Shown in pieces: positions 1 to 6,693 of a stretch of DNA of 6,784 bases (position 1 is the stretch's first letter; every line of letters begins with the position of its first letter). Source of the DNA: CAZUQP01 sp964484285 (GTDB taxonomy: Bacteria > Pseudomonadota > Gammaproteobacteria > DSM-16500); NCBI GenBank assembly GCA_964484285.1, contig CAZAEO010000107.1, positions 1-6,784 of the forward strand. The letters are read 5' to 3'. The notes under the pieces were generated by a model, which saw only the letters and a list, made by a program, of their open reading frames with translations, was not told the DNA's origin and did not search any database. The position numbers and the translations under genes were made by a program.

Positions 1-43
1 CTTTCTCAAGGACGTTCAATATTTACACCACTTCACCGGACAG
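1..43. mobile_element. Possible terminal end of an insertion sequence lying mostly outside the window
   Basis: Read inward on the minus strand from base 44, the sequence is ACTGTCCGG, nine bases, GTGTAAAT. A GTGTAAA core a short distance from a GTCC- or CTGTC-type tip is a pattern I associate with terminal repeats of IS256-family elements. No transposase is visible, and only one end could be in the window, so this rests on motif memory alone. The plus strand is also open from base 1 to a TAA at 61-63, so the stretch could instead be the 3' end of a gene entering from the left. Both readings are weak. Confidence 0.25.
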
Positions 44-61
44 TAGTGGAGCCTGTCCGGT
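35..61. repeat. Perfect 9-bp inverted repeat just downstream of gcdH
   Basis: ACCGGACAG at 35-43 and CTGTCCGGT at 53-61 are exact reverse complements around a 9-base loop. The stem is GC-rich and would be stable in RNA. It begins 15 bases past the gcdH stop codon, so it could protect or end the operon transcript. No T-run follows it in the minus direction, so it is not a standard intrinsic terminator. It may instead be part of a mobile element's end or a dispersed palindrome. Confidence 0.6.
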
Positions 62-75
62 AAACAGGTATATTT

Positions 76-1266
76 TCATTTAAATGCCTGAATCCCGGTT
101 TGCGCATGCCCCAAGATAAGTGTATGAATATCAACAGTACCTTCGTAGGTTTTGACCGTTTCTAAATTTAGCATGTGACGAATCACTTGAAATTCTTCCA
201 TGATGCCATTCGCACCCAACATATCACGCGCTTCACGTGCAATATCCAAGGCAATCAAAGTAGAATTACGTTTAATCAGCGAAATCATCGGCGTCTCAAC
301 TCGATTTTCATCTTTTAAACGACCCACACGCAAACACGCTTGCAAAGCAAGCGCTATTTGCGTTTGCATCTTAGCAAGCTTTGCTTGAATCAATTGATTT
401 GCAGCAAGCGGTTTATCAAATTGCACGCGATCCAATACATATTGCCGCGCGGTATGCCAACAAAATTCTGCCGCGCCGAGCGCACCCCAAGCAATGCCAT
501 AACGCGCATTATCCAAACAACCGAGCGGGCCTGCTAAACCATCTGCGTTCGGCAATTCATTTTCTGCTGGCACCAATACATCATCCATTACAATTTCGCC
601 TGTAAGAGATGCACGCATACTCATTTTGCCATGCATAGTAGGAGCAGATAATCCTTGCATATTTTTTTCTAAAATAAATCCACGAATTCGTCCCTCATCA
701 TTTTTCGCCCAAACAATAAAAATGTCAGCAATCGGCGAATTGGTTATCCACATTTTATTGCCTTTCAACACGTACCCTTTTGCAATTTTTTTTGCACGTG
801 CCTCCATTCCTCCCGGATCCGAACCATGATTAGGCTCAGTTAGCCCATAACAACCCACTAATTCGCCACTTGCTAAATGAGGTAAAAATTTTTGTTTTTG
901 TTCTTCGCTACCATAAATATAAATTGCATGCATCACCAAACTTGATTGCACGCTCAGAGCCGAACGATACGCGGAGTCAACTCGTTCAATTTCACGAGTC
1001 AATAATCCGTATGCAACATAATTGATGCCAGCACAGCCATATCCATGAATCGTCGCCCCTAAAAAACCTTGTTGTCCCATTTCACGAATAATTTCTCGAT
1101 CAAAAAATTCATCGTGAAATGCAACTTGAATGCGTGGTTGTAATTTTTCTTGCGCATAAGCACGTGCAGCATCACGTATCATGCGCTCTTCTTCAGTGAG
1201 TTGTTCTTCAAATAAAAAAGGATCATCCCATTGATAGTTGGATTTTTTTGTTGTCTTCTTATTCAT
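76..1266 (-). CDS. gcdH: Glutaryl-CoA dehydrogenase (acyl-CoA dehydrogenase family)
   Basis: This 396-residue flavoenzyme is predicted to oxidise and decarboxylate glutaryl-CoA to crotonyl-CoA and CO2 in the cytoplasm, late in lysine and tryptophan degradation, passing electrons to electron-transfer flavoprotein. The assignment rests on close resemblance, from memory, to human GCDH along the whole length: the substrate-contacting Arg in AYRSALSVQSSL (R101), the flavin-region motif GLTEPNHGSD (141-150), WITNSP (173-178), NARYGIAWG (253-261), RDMLGANGI (347-355), and the catalytic base E375 in TYEGTVDIH. These features separate it from ordinary fatty acyl-CoA dehydrogenases. Length is normal for a bacterial form without a transit peptide. 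The start ATG (1264-1266) overlaps the upstream aconitase stop as ATGA, so translation is probably coupled; no strong separate Shine-Dalgarno is seen. It is the last gene of the acs operon. Nothing looks damaged. Confidence 0.95.
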   Translation of the reverse strand: MNKKTTKKSNYQWDDPFLFEEQLTEEERMIRDAARAYAQEKLQPRIQVAFHDEFFDREIIREMGQQGFLGATIHGYGCAGINYVAYGLLTREIERVDSAYRSALSVQSSLVMHAIYIYGSEEQKQKFLPHLASGELVGCYGLTEPNHGSDPGGMEARAKKIAKGYVLKGNKMWITNSPIADIFIVWAKNDEGRIRGFILEKNMQGLSAPTMHGKMSMRASLTGEIVMDDVLVPAENELPNADGLAGPLGCLDNARYGIAWGALGAAEFCWHTARQYVLDRVQFDKPLAANQLIQAKLAKMQTQIALALQACLRVGRLKDENRVETPMISLIKRNSTLIALDIAREARDMLGANGIMEEFQVIRHMLNLETVKTYEGTVDIHTLILGHAQTGIQAFK

Positions 1267-3209
1267 GTGTTTTTTTCCGCGTGTTTCTTTGTCCAGTTAA
1301 TTAAACCACCTGCTAACAACACTTCAATCTGGCGTGGTGATAAACTATGTTTCAATAAAATCTTTCCTTCTTTTCCTTCAATCACGGCATGCATTTTTGC
1401 ATCACGCTGAATAGCATTGATTACATCAGACATAACAATCACATCACCGATATTTATTTTTTGATAATCCTCTGGATTAACAAACGTCAAAGGCAAAATA
1501 CCGAAATTCACTAAATTCTGCCAGTGAATGCGAGCAAAATTTTTGGCAATGACTAACTGCAATCCTAAGTAACGCGGCGCTAATGCAGCATGTTCACGGC
1601 TCGAGCCTTGACCATAATTTTCGCCGGCTACCACAGCATGGCCTTTTATTTCTTTAGCACGCTTGTGATAGGTTTCATCAATAATATCAAAACAAAATTC
1701 GCTGATCTTGGGTATATTACTCCGATAGGGTAATACGCGCGCACCCGCCGGCATGATTTCATCAGTTGAAATATTGTCACCCATCTTCAACAAAATAGGT
1801 AATTTCAAATCATGCGCGAGCGGCACAAGAATGGGTAATGATGCAATATTAGGCCCTTTTTCCAACCGAATTTGACGCGCTTCTTCTGTAGGTAATGGCA
1901 TTTCTAACATGGATTGATTAGTAGTTATTTTTTTGGGTAATTTGACTGCAGGATAGGGAATGTTCAAGGTGCGTGGATCGGTAATTTTACCCATAATAGC
2001 AGAAGCAGTTGCTGTTTCTGGACTACACAAATAAACACTATCTTCTTTTGTACCCGAACGCCCTGGAAAATTTCGTGGCACAGTACGTAAACTATTTCGT
2101 CCCGTCGCGGGTGCTTGTCCCATACCAATACAACCATTACATCCCGCCTGGTGAATGCGCGCGCCGGCATGAATCAACGTAGCTAACAAACCACTTTTTG
2201 CTAAATCTTCTAATTGATTACGTGATGAAGGGTTCACATCAAAAGACACATTCGTATGCGCATGAGTTTCTTTCATCATTAACGCAGAAACAGCAAAATC
2301 TCGATAGCCCGGATTCGCTGATGAGCCAATATAGGCTTGATACACATCTCGTCCTGCCACATCACGTACAGGGACTACTTTTCCAGGACTCGAGGGCAGT
2401 GCAATTAAAGGTTCTAATTGCGATAAATCAATTTTGTCATGGATATCATATTTTGCCCCTTTGTCTGCAGTCAATGCTATCCAATCTTGTTCCCGGCCTT
2501 GTAAACGCAAAAATGTTAATGTTTCACGATCAGATGGAAAAACGGTAGCAGTTGCGCCCAATTCAGCTCCCATGTTTGCAATCACATGACGATCCATCGC
2601 AGTGAGATGTTTTATGCCAGGACCATAATATTCAATAATTTTATCAACACCGCCTTTGACATTGTGACGACGCAGCATTTCCAAAATGACATCTTTCGCG
2701 CTCACCCAGGGAGATAATTTACCTGTGAGCTTCACACCAAAAATAGTAGGCATTTTGACATGAAATGGATGACCGGCCATGCTCATAGCCACTTCCAGTC
2801 CGCCAGCACCGATTGCTAACATCCCCAAGCAACCTGCGGCGCAAGTATGACTGTCTGATCCTAATAATGTTTTGCCCGGTTTCCCAAAATTTTCCATATG
2901 TACTGGATGACTGACACCATTACCCGGTCGACTAAACCAGATACCAAAACGTCGCGCAGCACTTTGCAGAAATAAATGATCATCTGCATTTTTATAATCT
3001 TCTTGAATTAAATTGTGATCGACATATTGCGCAGACAATTCAGTTTTGACGCGATCTATACCCATTGCCTCAAGTTCAAGCATCACGAGCGTACCCGTAG
3101 CATCTTGGCAAAGTGTTTGATCGATTTTTAATGCGATTTCCTGACCTGGAACCATTTCACCTTCGAGAAGGTGAGTTTGAATCAGTTTCTGTGCGACATT
3201 CATTGCCAT
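1263..3209 (-). CDS. acn: Aconitate hydratase, short (~650-residue, Aquifex/Clostridium-like) type with altered cluster motif
   Basis: The predicted enzyme (648 residues) interconverts citrate and isocitrate in the TCA cycle. It has the catalytic aconitase domain (about 5-415) and a C-terminal swivel domain (about 465-590). Expected active-site elements are present: QDATGT (35-40), VDH (63-65), GSDSHT (117-122), GAELGAT (214-220), AGCNGCIG with cluster cysteines C357 and C360, R379 and R384 in PRNFPGR, R496, and GSSREH (535-540) carrying the swivel serine pair. Two expected residues differ: the first cluster Cys (GSCTN) is Ser297 in GSSAN, and the Asn before RNF is Pro378. DSHT is followed by C123 and C127, as C123 is in some isopropylmalate isomerases. 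The swivel in the same chain and the length argue against LeuC. Start: ATG at 3207-3209 has AAGGTGG seven bases upstream; the second ATG, two codons on, is too far. Middle gene of the operon. The family call is firm, the exact substrate less so. Confidence 0.88.
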   Translation of the reverse strand: MAMNVAQKLIQTHLLEGEMVPGQEIALKIDQTLCQDATGTLVMLELEAMGIDRVKTELSAQYVDHNLIQEDYKNADDHLFLQSAARRFGIWFSRPGNGVSHPVHMENFGKPGKTLLGSDSHTCAAGCLGMLAIGAGGLEVAMSMAGHPFHVKMPTIFGVKLTGKLSPWVSAKDVILEMLRRHNVKGGVDKIIEYYGPGIKHLTAMDRHVIANMGAELGATATVFPSDRETLTFLRLQGREQDWIALTADKGAKYDIHDKIDLSQLEPLIALPSSPGKVVPVRDVAGRDVYQAYIGSSANPGYRDFAVSALMMKETHAHTNVSFDVNPSSRNQLEDLAKSGLLATLIHAGARIHQAGCNGCIGMGQAPATGRNSLRTVPRNFPGRSGTKEDSVYLCSPETATASAIMGKITDPRTLNIPYPAVKLPKKITTNQSMLEMPLPTEEARQIRLEKGPNIASLPILVPLAHDLKLPILLKMGDNISTDEIMPAGARVLPYRSNIPKISEFCFDIIDETYHKRAKEIKGHAVVAGENYGQGSSREHAALAPRYLGLQLVIAKNFARIHWQNLVNFGILPLTFVNPEDYQKINIGDVIVMSDVINAIQRDAKMHAVIEGKEGKILLKHSLSPRQIEVLLAGGLINWTKKHAEKNT

Positions 3210-3216
3210 GATAGTA

Positions 3217-3223
3217 CCACCTT
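3217..3223 (-). promoter_or_regulatory. Shine-Dalgarno of the aconitase gene
   Basis: On the minus strand AAGGTGG lies seven bases before the ATG at 3207-3209. It decides between two close in-frame ATGs in favour of the first. It sits in the 44-bp gap after acs, where I see no convincing promoter or terminator, so the gene is probably read from the acs transcript. Confidence 0.7.
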
Positions 3224-3253
3224 ATTTAAAGTGGAATTTCACATTTTATTCTA

Positions 3254-5197
3254 TCATGATTTCTCTGTGATACGGTTCTTAACTAAGCTATCAACCACGT
3301 GTGGCTCCGCCAGAGTAGAAACATCGCCTAAATCATTTAGTTCATTATTTGCAATTTTACGCAACAAGCGGCGCATAATTTTGCCAGATCGCGTTTTCGG
3401 CAATGCTTCAGCCCATTGAATATACTTAGGAGTCGCAATTGCGCCAATCACGTCACGAACTTTCTGAATTAATTCATTCTTCAATTTGTTGCTCGGTTTA
3501 ACATGTGCTTTCAACGTAACAAATGCATAAATTGCTCCACCTTTCACATCGTCCACTGCGGTAACAACAGCCGCCTCAGAAACAGCGTGATGCGTAGTAA
3601 AGGCGCTTTCTACTTCACCCGTACCAATGCGATGCCCTGAAATTTTGATGACATCATCGTTACGTCCAGTAATCCAAAAATAACCTTCTTTATCACGTGT
3701 CGCATTGTCACCCGTTAAATAACAACCTGGAAATTCTTGAAAATATGTATTTACAAATCGTTCGCGATCACCGTAAACAGTTTGCATCATACCAGGCCAA
3801 GGTTGCTTAATGACAAGCTTGCCCATTTGTCCGTCTGCAACTGAATTGCCTTTATCATCGACAATGTCCGGTACAATTCCAAAAAATGGCCATCCAACTG
3901 AGCCCGGTTTGAATGAAGTAACACCCGGTAGTGGACTAAGCAAAATACCGCCTGTTTCTGTTTGCCACCATGTATCAACTATTTCACAATGTTTATCGCC
4001 TACGACTTCATAATACCATTCACATACTTCAGGATTAATGGGCTCACCTACCGTGCCGAGTAATTTTAAACTTTTACGCTGACTGCGTTTTACCCAATCA
4101 TCGCCTTCGCGACGTAACGCACGAATTGCAGTAGGCGCAGTATAAAAAATAGTAACTTGGTATTTATCGATTATTTCCCAAAAACGCCCTGGCGTTGGAT
4201 AATGAGGGACACCTTCAAAAATAAGATTGGTTGCACCATTACAAAGCGGTCCATACACTGTATAAGAATGTCCTGTTATCCAGCCTACATCTGCTGTGCA
4301 CCAATAGATATCGCCATCATGGTAATTAAAAATATATTTGTACGTCATGGCTACATACACAAGATAGCCACCAATCGCATGTAAAATACCTTTTGGTTTT
4401 CCCGTTGAACCCGATGTATATAAAATAAATAAAGGATCTTGGGCATCCATCATTTCACAAGGACAACTTGTTGAAACTGTTTTTTGTAAATCGTGATACC
4501 AAAGATCACGTCCTTCCTGCCAAGGTACTGAGTCATTCGTCTGTTTAACCACAATCACATGCCGTACATTAGGGCATGCCGTTAATGCCTCATCTACATT
4601 TTGTTTAAGTGGAATTTTTTTATTGCCACGCATACCTTCATCCGCGGTAACAACTAATTGGCAATCCGCATCCAAAATGCGTGTATGCAACGATTCAGGT
4701 GAAAAACCAGCAAACACGACAGAATGTACTGCGCCAATGCGAGCACATGCAAGCATTGCAACAATCGTTTCTGGAATCATCGGCATATAAATGCAAACAC
4801 GATCACCTTTTTTAATTTGGCATTTTTTTAAAACATTAGCAAAACGACAGACTTCCGCGTGTAATTCCGCATAAGTCATTTTTTTTGATTTATGTGGATC
4901 ATCTCCCTCCCAGATAATAGCAAGTTGATTTGCACGATGTTCTAAATGACGATCAAGACAATTATAACAAGCATTGAGTGTGCCGTGACGAAACCATTGC
5001 ACATCTAATTTAGTAAAATCACCTGACAAGACCTCATCCCAACGCTTGAACCAAGTGACACATTTTTCCGCCTGTTCACTCCAAAAATTCTTGGGATCGC
5101 GTAAAGATCGGGCATACATGGTTTGATATTGCTTTTCATCTAGATAAGATTGTTTGAGCGCTGTAGCGGCTGGGGAATGCAAAAAAGTATCAGACAT
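3254..5197 (-). CDS. acs: Acetyl-CoA synthetase (AMP-forming)
   Basis: The enzyme activates acetate with ATP to acetyl-adenylate and then forms acetyl-CoA, in the cytoplasm. At 647 residues it has full family length. Visible landmarks: N-terminal Acs region with FWSEQAEKCVTWFKRWDEV (38-56), the P-loop TSGSTGKPKG (261-270), TADVGWITGHSY (301-312), GTVGEPINPE (381-390), DTWWQTETGG (408-417) whose Trp closes the small acetate pocket, YLTGD (493-497), the hinge region ITGRNDDVIKISGHR (509-523), and the catalytic lysine K606 in LPKTRSGKIMRR. K606 is the residue known in Salmonella Acs to be silenced by acetylation, so the same control is possible, though no acetyltransferase or deacetylase gene lies here. 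The pocket Trp favours acetate over propionate. Start ATG at 5195-5197 follows AGAGGGA by eight bases. It is the first gene of the operon. Confidence 0.97.
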   Translation of the reverse strand: MSDTFLHSPAATALKQSYLDEKQYQTMYARSLRDPKNFWSEQAEKCVTWFKRWDEVLSGDFTKLDVQWFRHGTLNACYNCLDRHLEHRANQLAIIWEGDDPHKSKKMTYAELHAEVCRFANVLKKCQIKKGDRVCIYMPMIPETIVAMLACARIGAVHSVVFAGFSPESLHTRILDADCQLVVTADEGMRGNKKIPLKQNVDEALTACPNVRHVIVVKQTNDSVPWQEGRDLWYHDLQKTVSTSCPCEMMDAQDPLFILYTSGSTGKPKGILHAIGGYLVYVAMTYKYIFNYHDGDIYWCTADVGWITGHSYTVYGPLCNGATNLIFEGVPHYPTPGRFWEIIDKYQVTIFYTAPTAIRALRREGDDWVKRSQRKSLKLLGTVGEPINPEVCEWYYEVVGDKHCEIVDTWWQTETGGILLSPLPGVTSFKPGSVGWPFFGIVPDIVDDKGNSVADGQMGKLVIKQPWPGMMQTVYGDRERFVNTYFQEFPGCYLTGDNATRDKEGYFWITGRNDDVIKISGHRIGTGEVESAFTTHHAVSEAAVVTAVDDVKGGAIYAFVTLKAHVKPSNKLKNELIQKVRDVIGAIATPKYIQWAEALPKTRSGKIMRRLLRKIANNELNDLGDVSTLAEPHVVDSLVKNRITEKS

Positions 5198-5205
5198 GAA
5201 ATAGA

Positions 5206-5224
5206 TCCCTCTAAAGGCTTAGAG
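5206..5224 (-). promoter_or_regulatory. acs ribosome-binding site partly inside a hairpin
   Basis: In the minus-strand transcript CTCTAA (5224-5219) can pair with TTAGAG (5214-5209) around a 4-base loop. The Shine-Dalgarno AGAGGGA (5212-5206) starts inside the second arm, so folding would cover its first four bases. The stem is short and AT-rich, so its effect in cells is uncertain. The ribosome site itself is clear; the control role is inference. Confidence 0.45.
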
Positions 5225-5260
5225 CCTGTTCAATATCTCTTAACTCGCTGCAAAAGCAGC

Positions 5261-5269
5261 ATAATAGCA
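5261..5269 (-). promoter_or_regulatory. Possible extended -10 promoter for the acs operon
   Basis: On the minus strand TGCTATTAT matches an extended -10 element (TGn plus TATTAT, five of six to TATAAT). No good -35 stands 17 bases upstream, which an extended -10 can tolerate. Transcription would begin near 5254, inside a small GCTGC/GCAGC hairpin (5247-5260), leaving a leader of about 55 bases before acs. The 111-bp gap between the orphan gene and acs is a natural place for a promoter, but read-through from the orphan gene is also possible. Confidence 0.35.
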
Positions 5270-5308
5270 CATTCGCAATGACGATATTGGATATCAATTA
5301 AAAAAGCA

Positions 5309-5689
5309 TCACTGAGACATTCTAAATATTTCTTCTCCCGGCGACAACGTTTCTTGCGTATTAATTGGAATATGCGAAGGAACAGCCTTTGTCACAACAA
5401 AATTATATCTCCGTCTCCATTCCGGCACATTGAAAAAAAGTTCTTTGTATTCTGGGTTTCTAAATCTATCCATGGGATTACCCACATGAAAAAAATCATC
5501 GTGTACATCTTCTTTTTTCTTTTTTTTTGGAATATCGATAGGCTGACTTTTTGGCAGATTATTTGATGTCCGAGAAATTGTTGCGGATGAAGAGGATATT
5601 GTTTGACTCGATTGTTCTGGCGACATTTCTTGCTGTGTGATTTTCTGTTCCATGTTCTGTGATTGTTGTTCCAGTAGTTCCCGTAACAT
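5309..5689 (-). CDS. Hypothetical protein, 126 residues, disordered N-terminus and Lys tract
   Basis: I do not recognise this protein. Residues 1-50 are rich in Gln, Ser and Glu (for example SSQTISSSSATISRTS at 27-42) and look disordered. A lysine run follows (KKKKKE, 55-60). Residues about 61-126 hold aromatic and charged residues (DDFFHVGNPMDRFRNPEY at 64-81, FFNVPEWRRRYNFVV at 85-99) that could fold, ending with SPGEEIFRMSQ. No signal peptide, membrane segment or catalytic motif is visible. It is probably real: the ATG at 5687-5689 is preceded seven bases away by a very good AAGGAG, and a fitting promoter lies further up. It is read in the same direction as acs, 111 bp ahead, and divergently from the channel gene. 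A soluble protein with a disordered basic N-half could be a nucleic-acid binder or, in a Legionellales host, a secreted effector; both are guesses. Confidence 0.7.
   Translation of the reverse strand: MLRELLEQQSQNMEQKITQQEMSPEQSSQTISSSSATISRTSNNLPKSQPIDIPKKKKKEDVHDDFFHVGNPMDRFRNPEYKELFFNVPEWRRRYNFVVTKAVPSHIPINTQETLSPGEEIFRMSQ
5513..5528 (-). repeat. A9-G-A6 homopolymeric tract inside the orphan gene
   Basis: On the coding strand nine A residues (5528-5520), one G, then six A residues (5518-5513) encode the lysine run. Runs this long are known sites of polymerase slippage and of sequencing error. Losing one A opens another frame of about 40 codons; gaining one A leads to a stop within about ten codons. 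Confidence 0.85.
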
Positions 5690-5726
5690 ACTGTTTCTCC
5701 TTCAATCCAATGGAGTAGAATTTTTT

Positions 5727-5755
5727 ATCATACCTGCCTTAACCTTAAGAGCCAA
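5727..5755 (-). promoter_or_regulatory. Probable promoter of the 126-residue orphan gene
   Basis: On the minus strand TTGGCT (5755-5750) and TATGAT (5732-5727) are separated by exactly 17 bases and match the sigma-70 consensus at four and five of six positions. They lie 38 bases ahead of the start codon, followed by a strong AAGGAG. The -35 box abuts the -35 box of the oppositely directed channel-gene promoter, so the two may compete. Confidence 0.5.
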
Positions 5756-5773
5756 AAAATATGTTAGTATACT
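5745..5773 (+). promoter_or_regulatory. Probable promoter of the MscS-type channel gene
   Basis: TTAAGA (5745-5750) and TATACT (5768-5773) are 17 bases apart and match consensus at four and five of six positions. Transcription would begin near 5780, leaving a short leader of about 15 bases that still contains the AAGGA ribosome site (5784-5788). This supports the start codon at 5796. Confidence 0.5.
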
Positions 5774-5775
5774 AA
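5764..5775. promoter_or_regulatory. Perfect 12-bp palindrome TTAGTATACTAA over the channel-gene -10 box
   Basis: The sequence equals its own reverse complement over all 12 bases and covers the whole TATACT -10 element. Position and symmetry suit an operator for a dimeric repressor. AT-rich palindromes also arise by chance, and no regulator gene lies in the window, so the binding role is an inference. Confidence 0.4.
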
Positions 5776-5795
5776 TGAACAAAAAGGAATCAAAA

Positions 5796-6599
5796 ATGGA
5801 TGCGCTTAATAACCTACTCACCCAATTACACCTCGACATCTTACTTCGCGCCGCATTACTTATTATTGCCGGGGGAATTATAGGTGCCCTTTTAAGTGCT
5901 GGTTTAAACAAAGCACTAAGCAAGCGCTTACGACCACACCAAGTGACGCTCATCGGTCGTATTACCTTTTACGTGGTGTTTATTCTATTTTTAATCTCCG
6001 CTGTGCAAGAGCTAGGTTTTCGTGTAAGCACCCTCTTAGGTGCCACCGGTATTTTAACTATCGCTATTGGTATTGCATCACAAACATCGTTATCAAACGC
6101 CATCAGTAGTATTTTCATCATTGGTGAGAAATCCTTTGGCATCGGAGATACCATTCAAATCAATGACATCCAAGGCGATATTCTCTCAATGGATTTTTTA
6201 TCCGTAAAAATTCGCACATCTAACAACACCATGGTTCGTATTCCAAATGAAATGCTGATTAAATCCACTGTGACTAATTTGTCCTATTTTCCATTTCGCC
6301 GCGTTGATTTAATTATTAGAATCGCTCTCATAGAAGACATTGAACCCGTTAAAAAAATTCTATTAGAGCTTGCGCAACATAATCCTCTTTGTCTGGATGA
6401 TCCTAAACCGTATGTAGGAATAGACAGCTTTGCAGATTCAGCGATACATATTCAATTTTATCTGTGGGCAATTCGAAACAATTACACGGAATTAAAAAGC
6501 TCCATTCAAGTCGACATAAAAAATGCTTTCGCAAAAAACCATATCGAAATGCCTTTCCCTAGCCAATCCCTCTATTTGCACGACAATAAGACGGTATAG
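5796..6599 (+). CDS. Small-conductance mechanosensitive channel, MscS family
   Basis: This predicted inner-membrane channel of 267 residues opens when membrane tension rises and releases solutes during osmotic downshock. Three hydrophobic segments are visible: about 15-37, 50-70, and 78-110. The last carries the Gly/Ala-rich pore helix, with GATGILTIAIGIASQTSLSN (82-101). The beta domain follows, with GIGDTIQINDIQGDILSMD (115-133) and the family-like VRIPNEML (147-154), then an alpha/beta end with HIEMPFPSQSLYL (249-261). Length and order match simple MscS proteins (E. coli MscS has 286 residues), with no added sensor domain. I chose ATG 5796 because AAGGA stands seven bases before it. The in-frame ATG at 5775 has no such site and lies inside the palindrome. 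An upstream reading to 5637 would run into the orphan gene and the promoters. Which paralogue this is cannot be told from the sequence. Confidence 0.93.
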   Translation: MDALNNLLTQLHLDILLRAALLIIAGGIIGALLSAGLNKALSKRLRPHQVTLIGRITFYVVFILFLISAVQELGFRVSTLLGATGILTIAIGIASQTSLSNAISSIFIIGEKSFGIGDTIQINDIQGDILSMDFLSVKIRTSNNTMVRIPNEMLIKSTVTNLSYFPFRRVDLIIRIALIEDIEPVKKILLELAQHNPLCLDDPKPYVGIDSFADSAIHIQFYLWAIRNNYTELKSSIQVDIKNAFAKNHIEMPFPSQSLYLHDNKTV

Positions 6600-6606
6600 C
6601 CCACAA

Positions 6607-6645
6607 AAGCCATTTACGGCTTAAAATCGCTTTTTGGCTAAGCGA
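6607..6645. terminator. Two small hairpins after the channel gene, weak terminator candidates
   Basis: AAGCC/GGCTT (6607-6611 with 6618-6622) and TCGCTT/AAGCGA (6627-6632 with 6640-6645) form stems of five and six base pairs with loops of six and seven bases. In the plus direction no T-run follows either one. In the minus direction the second stem is followed by TTTT, giving a weak intrinsic terminator for a gene arriving from the right. Termination of the channel gene here is plausible but unproven. Confidence 0.35.
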
Positions 6646-6693
6646 AAAAACAGGTAATTGAGATAAAAATTTTGCGAATTTGAAGCAAATATC

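Noticed and set aside
35..61. Intrinsic terminator of the operon
   Set aside because: The stem is strong but no T-run follows in the minus direction, so I kept it as an inverted repeat only.
626..829. 67-codon open frame on the plus strand
   Set aside because: It is antisense to conserved parts of gcdH and has no recognisable family.
2198..2548. 116-codon open frame on the plus strand
   Set aside because: It lies entirely antisense to a well-supported aconitase and shows no recognisable protein features.
1263..3209. Isopropylmalate isomerase or homoaconitase in place of aconitase
   Set aside because: DSHTC recalls LeuC-type enzymes, but catalytic and swivel domains are in one chain and the whole length follows the short aconitase type. 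No leucine or lysine biosynthesis genes are nearby.
5221..5240. AGAGCCTGTTCAATATCTCT as a remnant of an insertion-sequence end
   Set aside because: GAGCCTGTTCA resembles some element tips, but there is no partner repeat, duplication or transposase, and it sits in the acs leader.
5354..5566. 70-codon open frame on the plus strand, rich in Phe and hydrophobic residues
   Set aside because: Its hydrophobic stretch is just the complement of the lysine tract in the minus-strand gene, which has the better ribosome site and promoter.
5637..5795. N-terminal extension of the channel protein by 53 residues
   Set aside because: It would run over the start of the orphan gene and both promoters, has no ribosome site, and is not MscS-like; a good Shine-Dalgarno marks ATG 5796.
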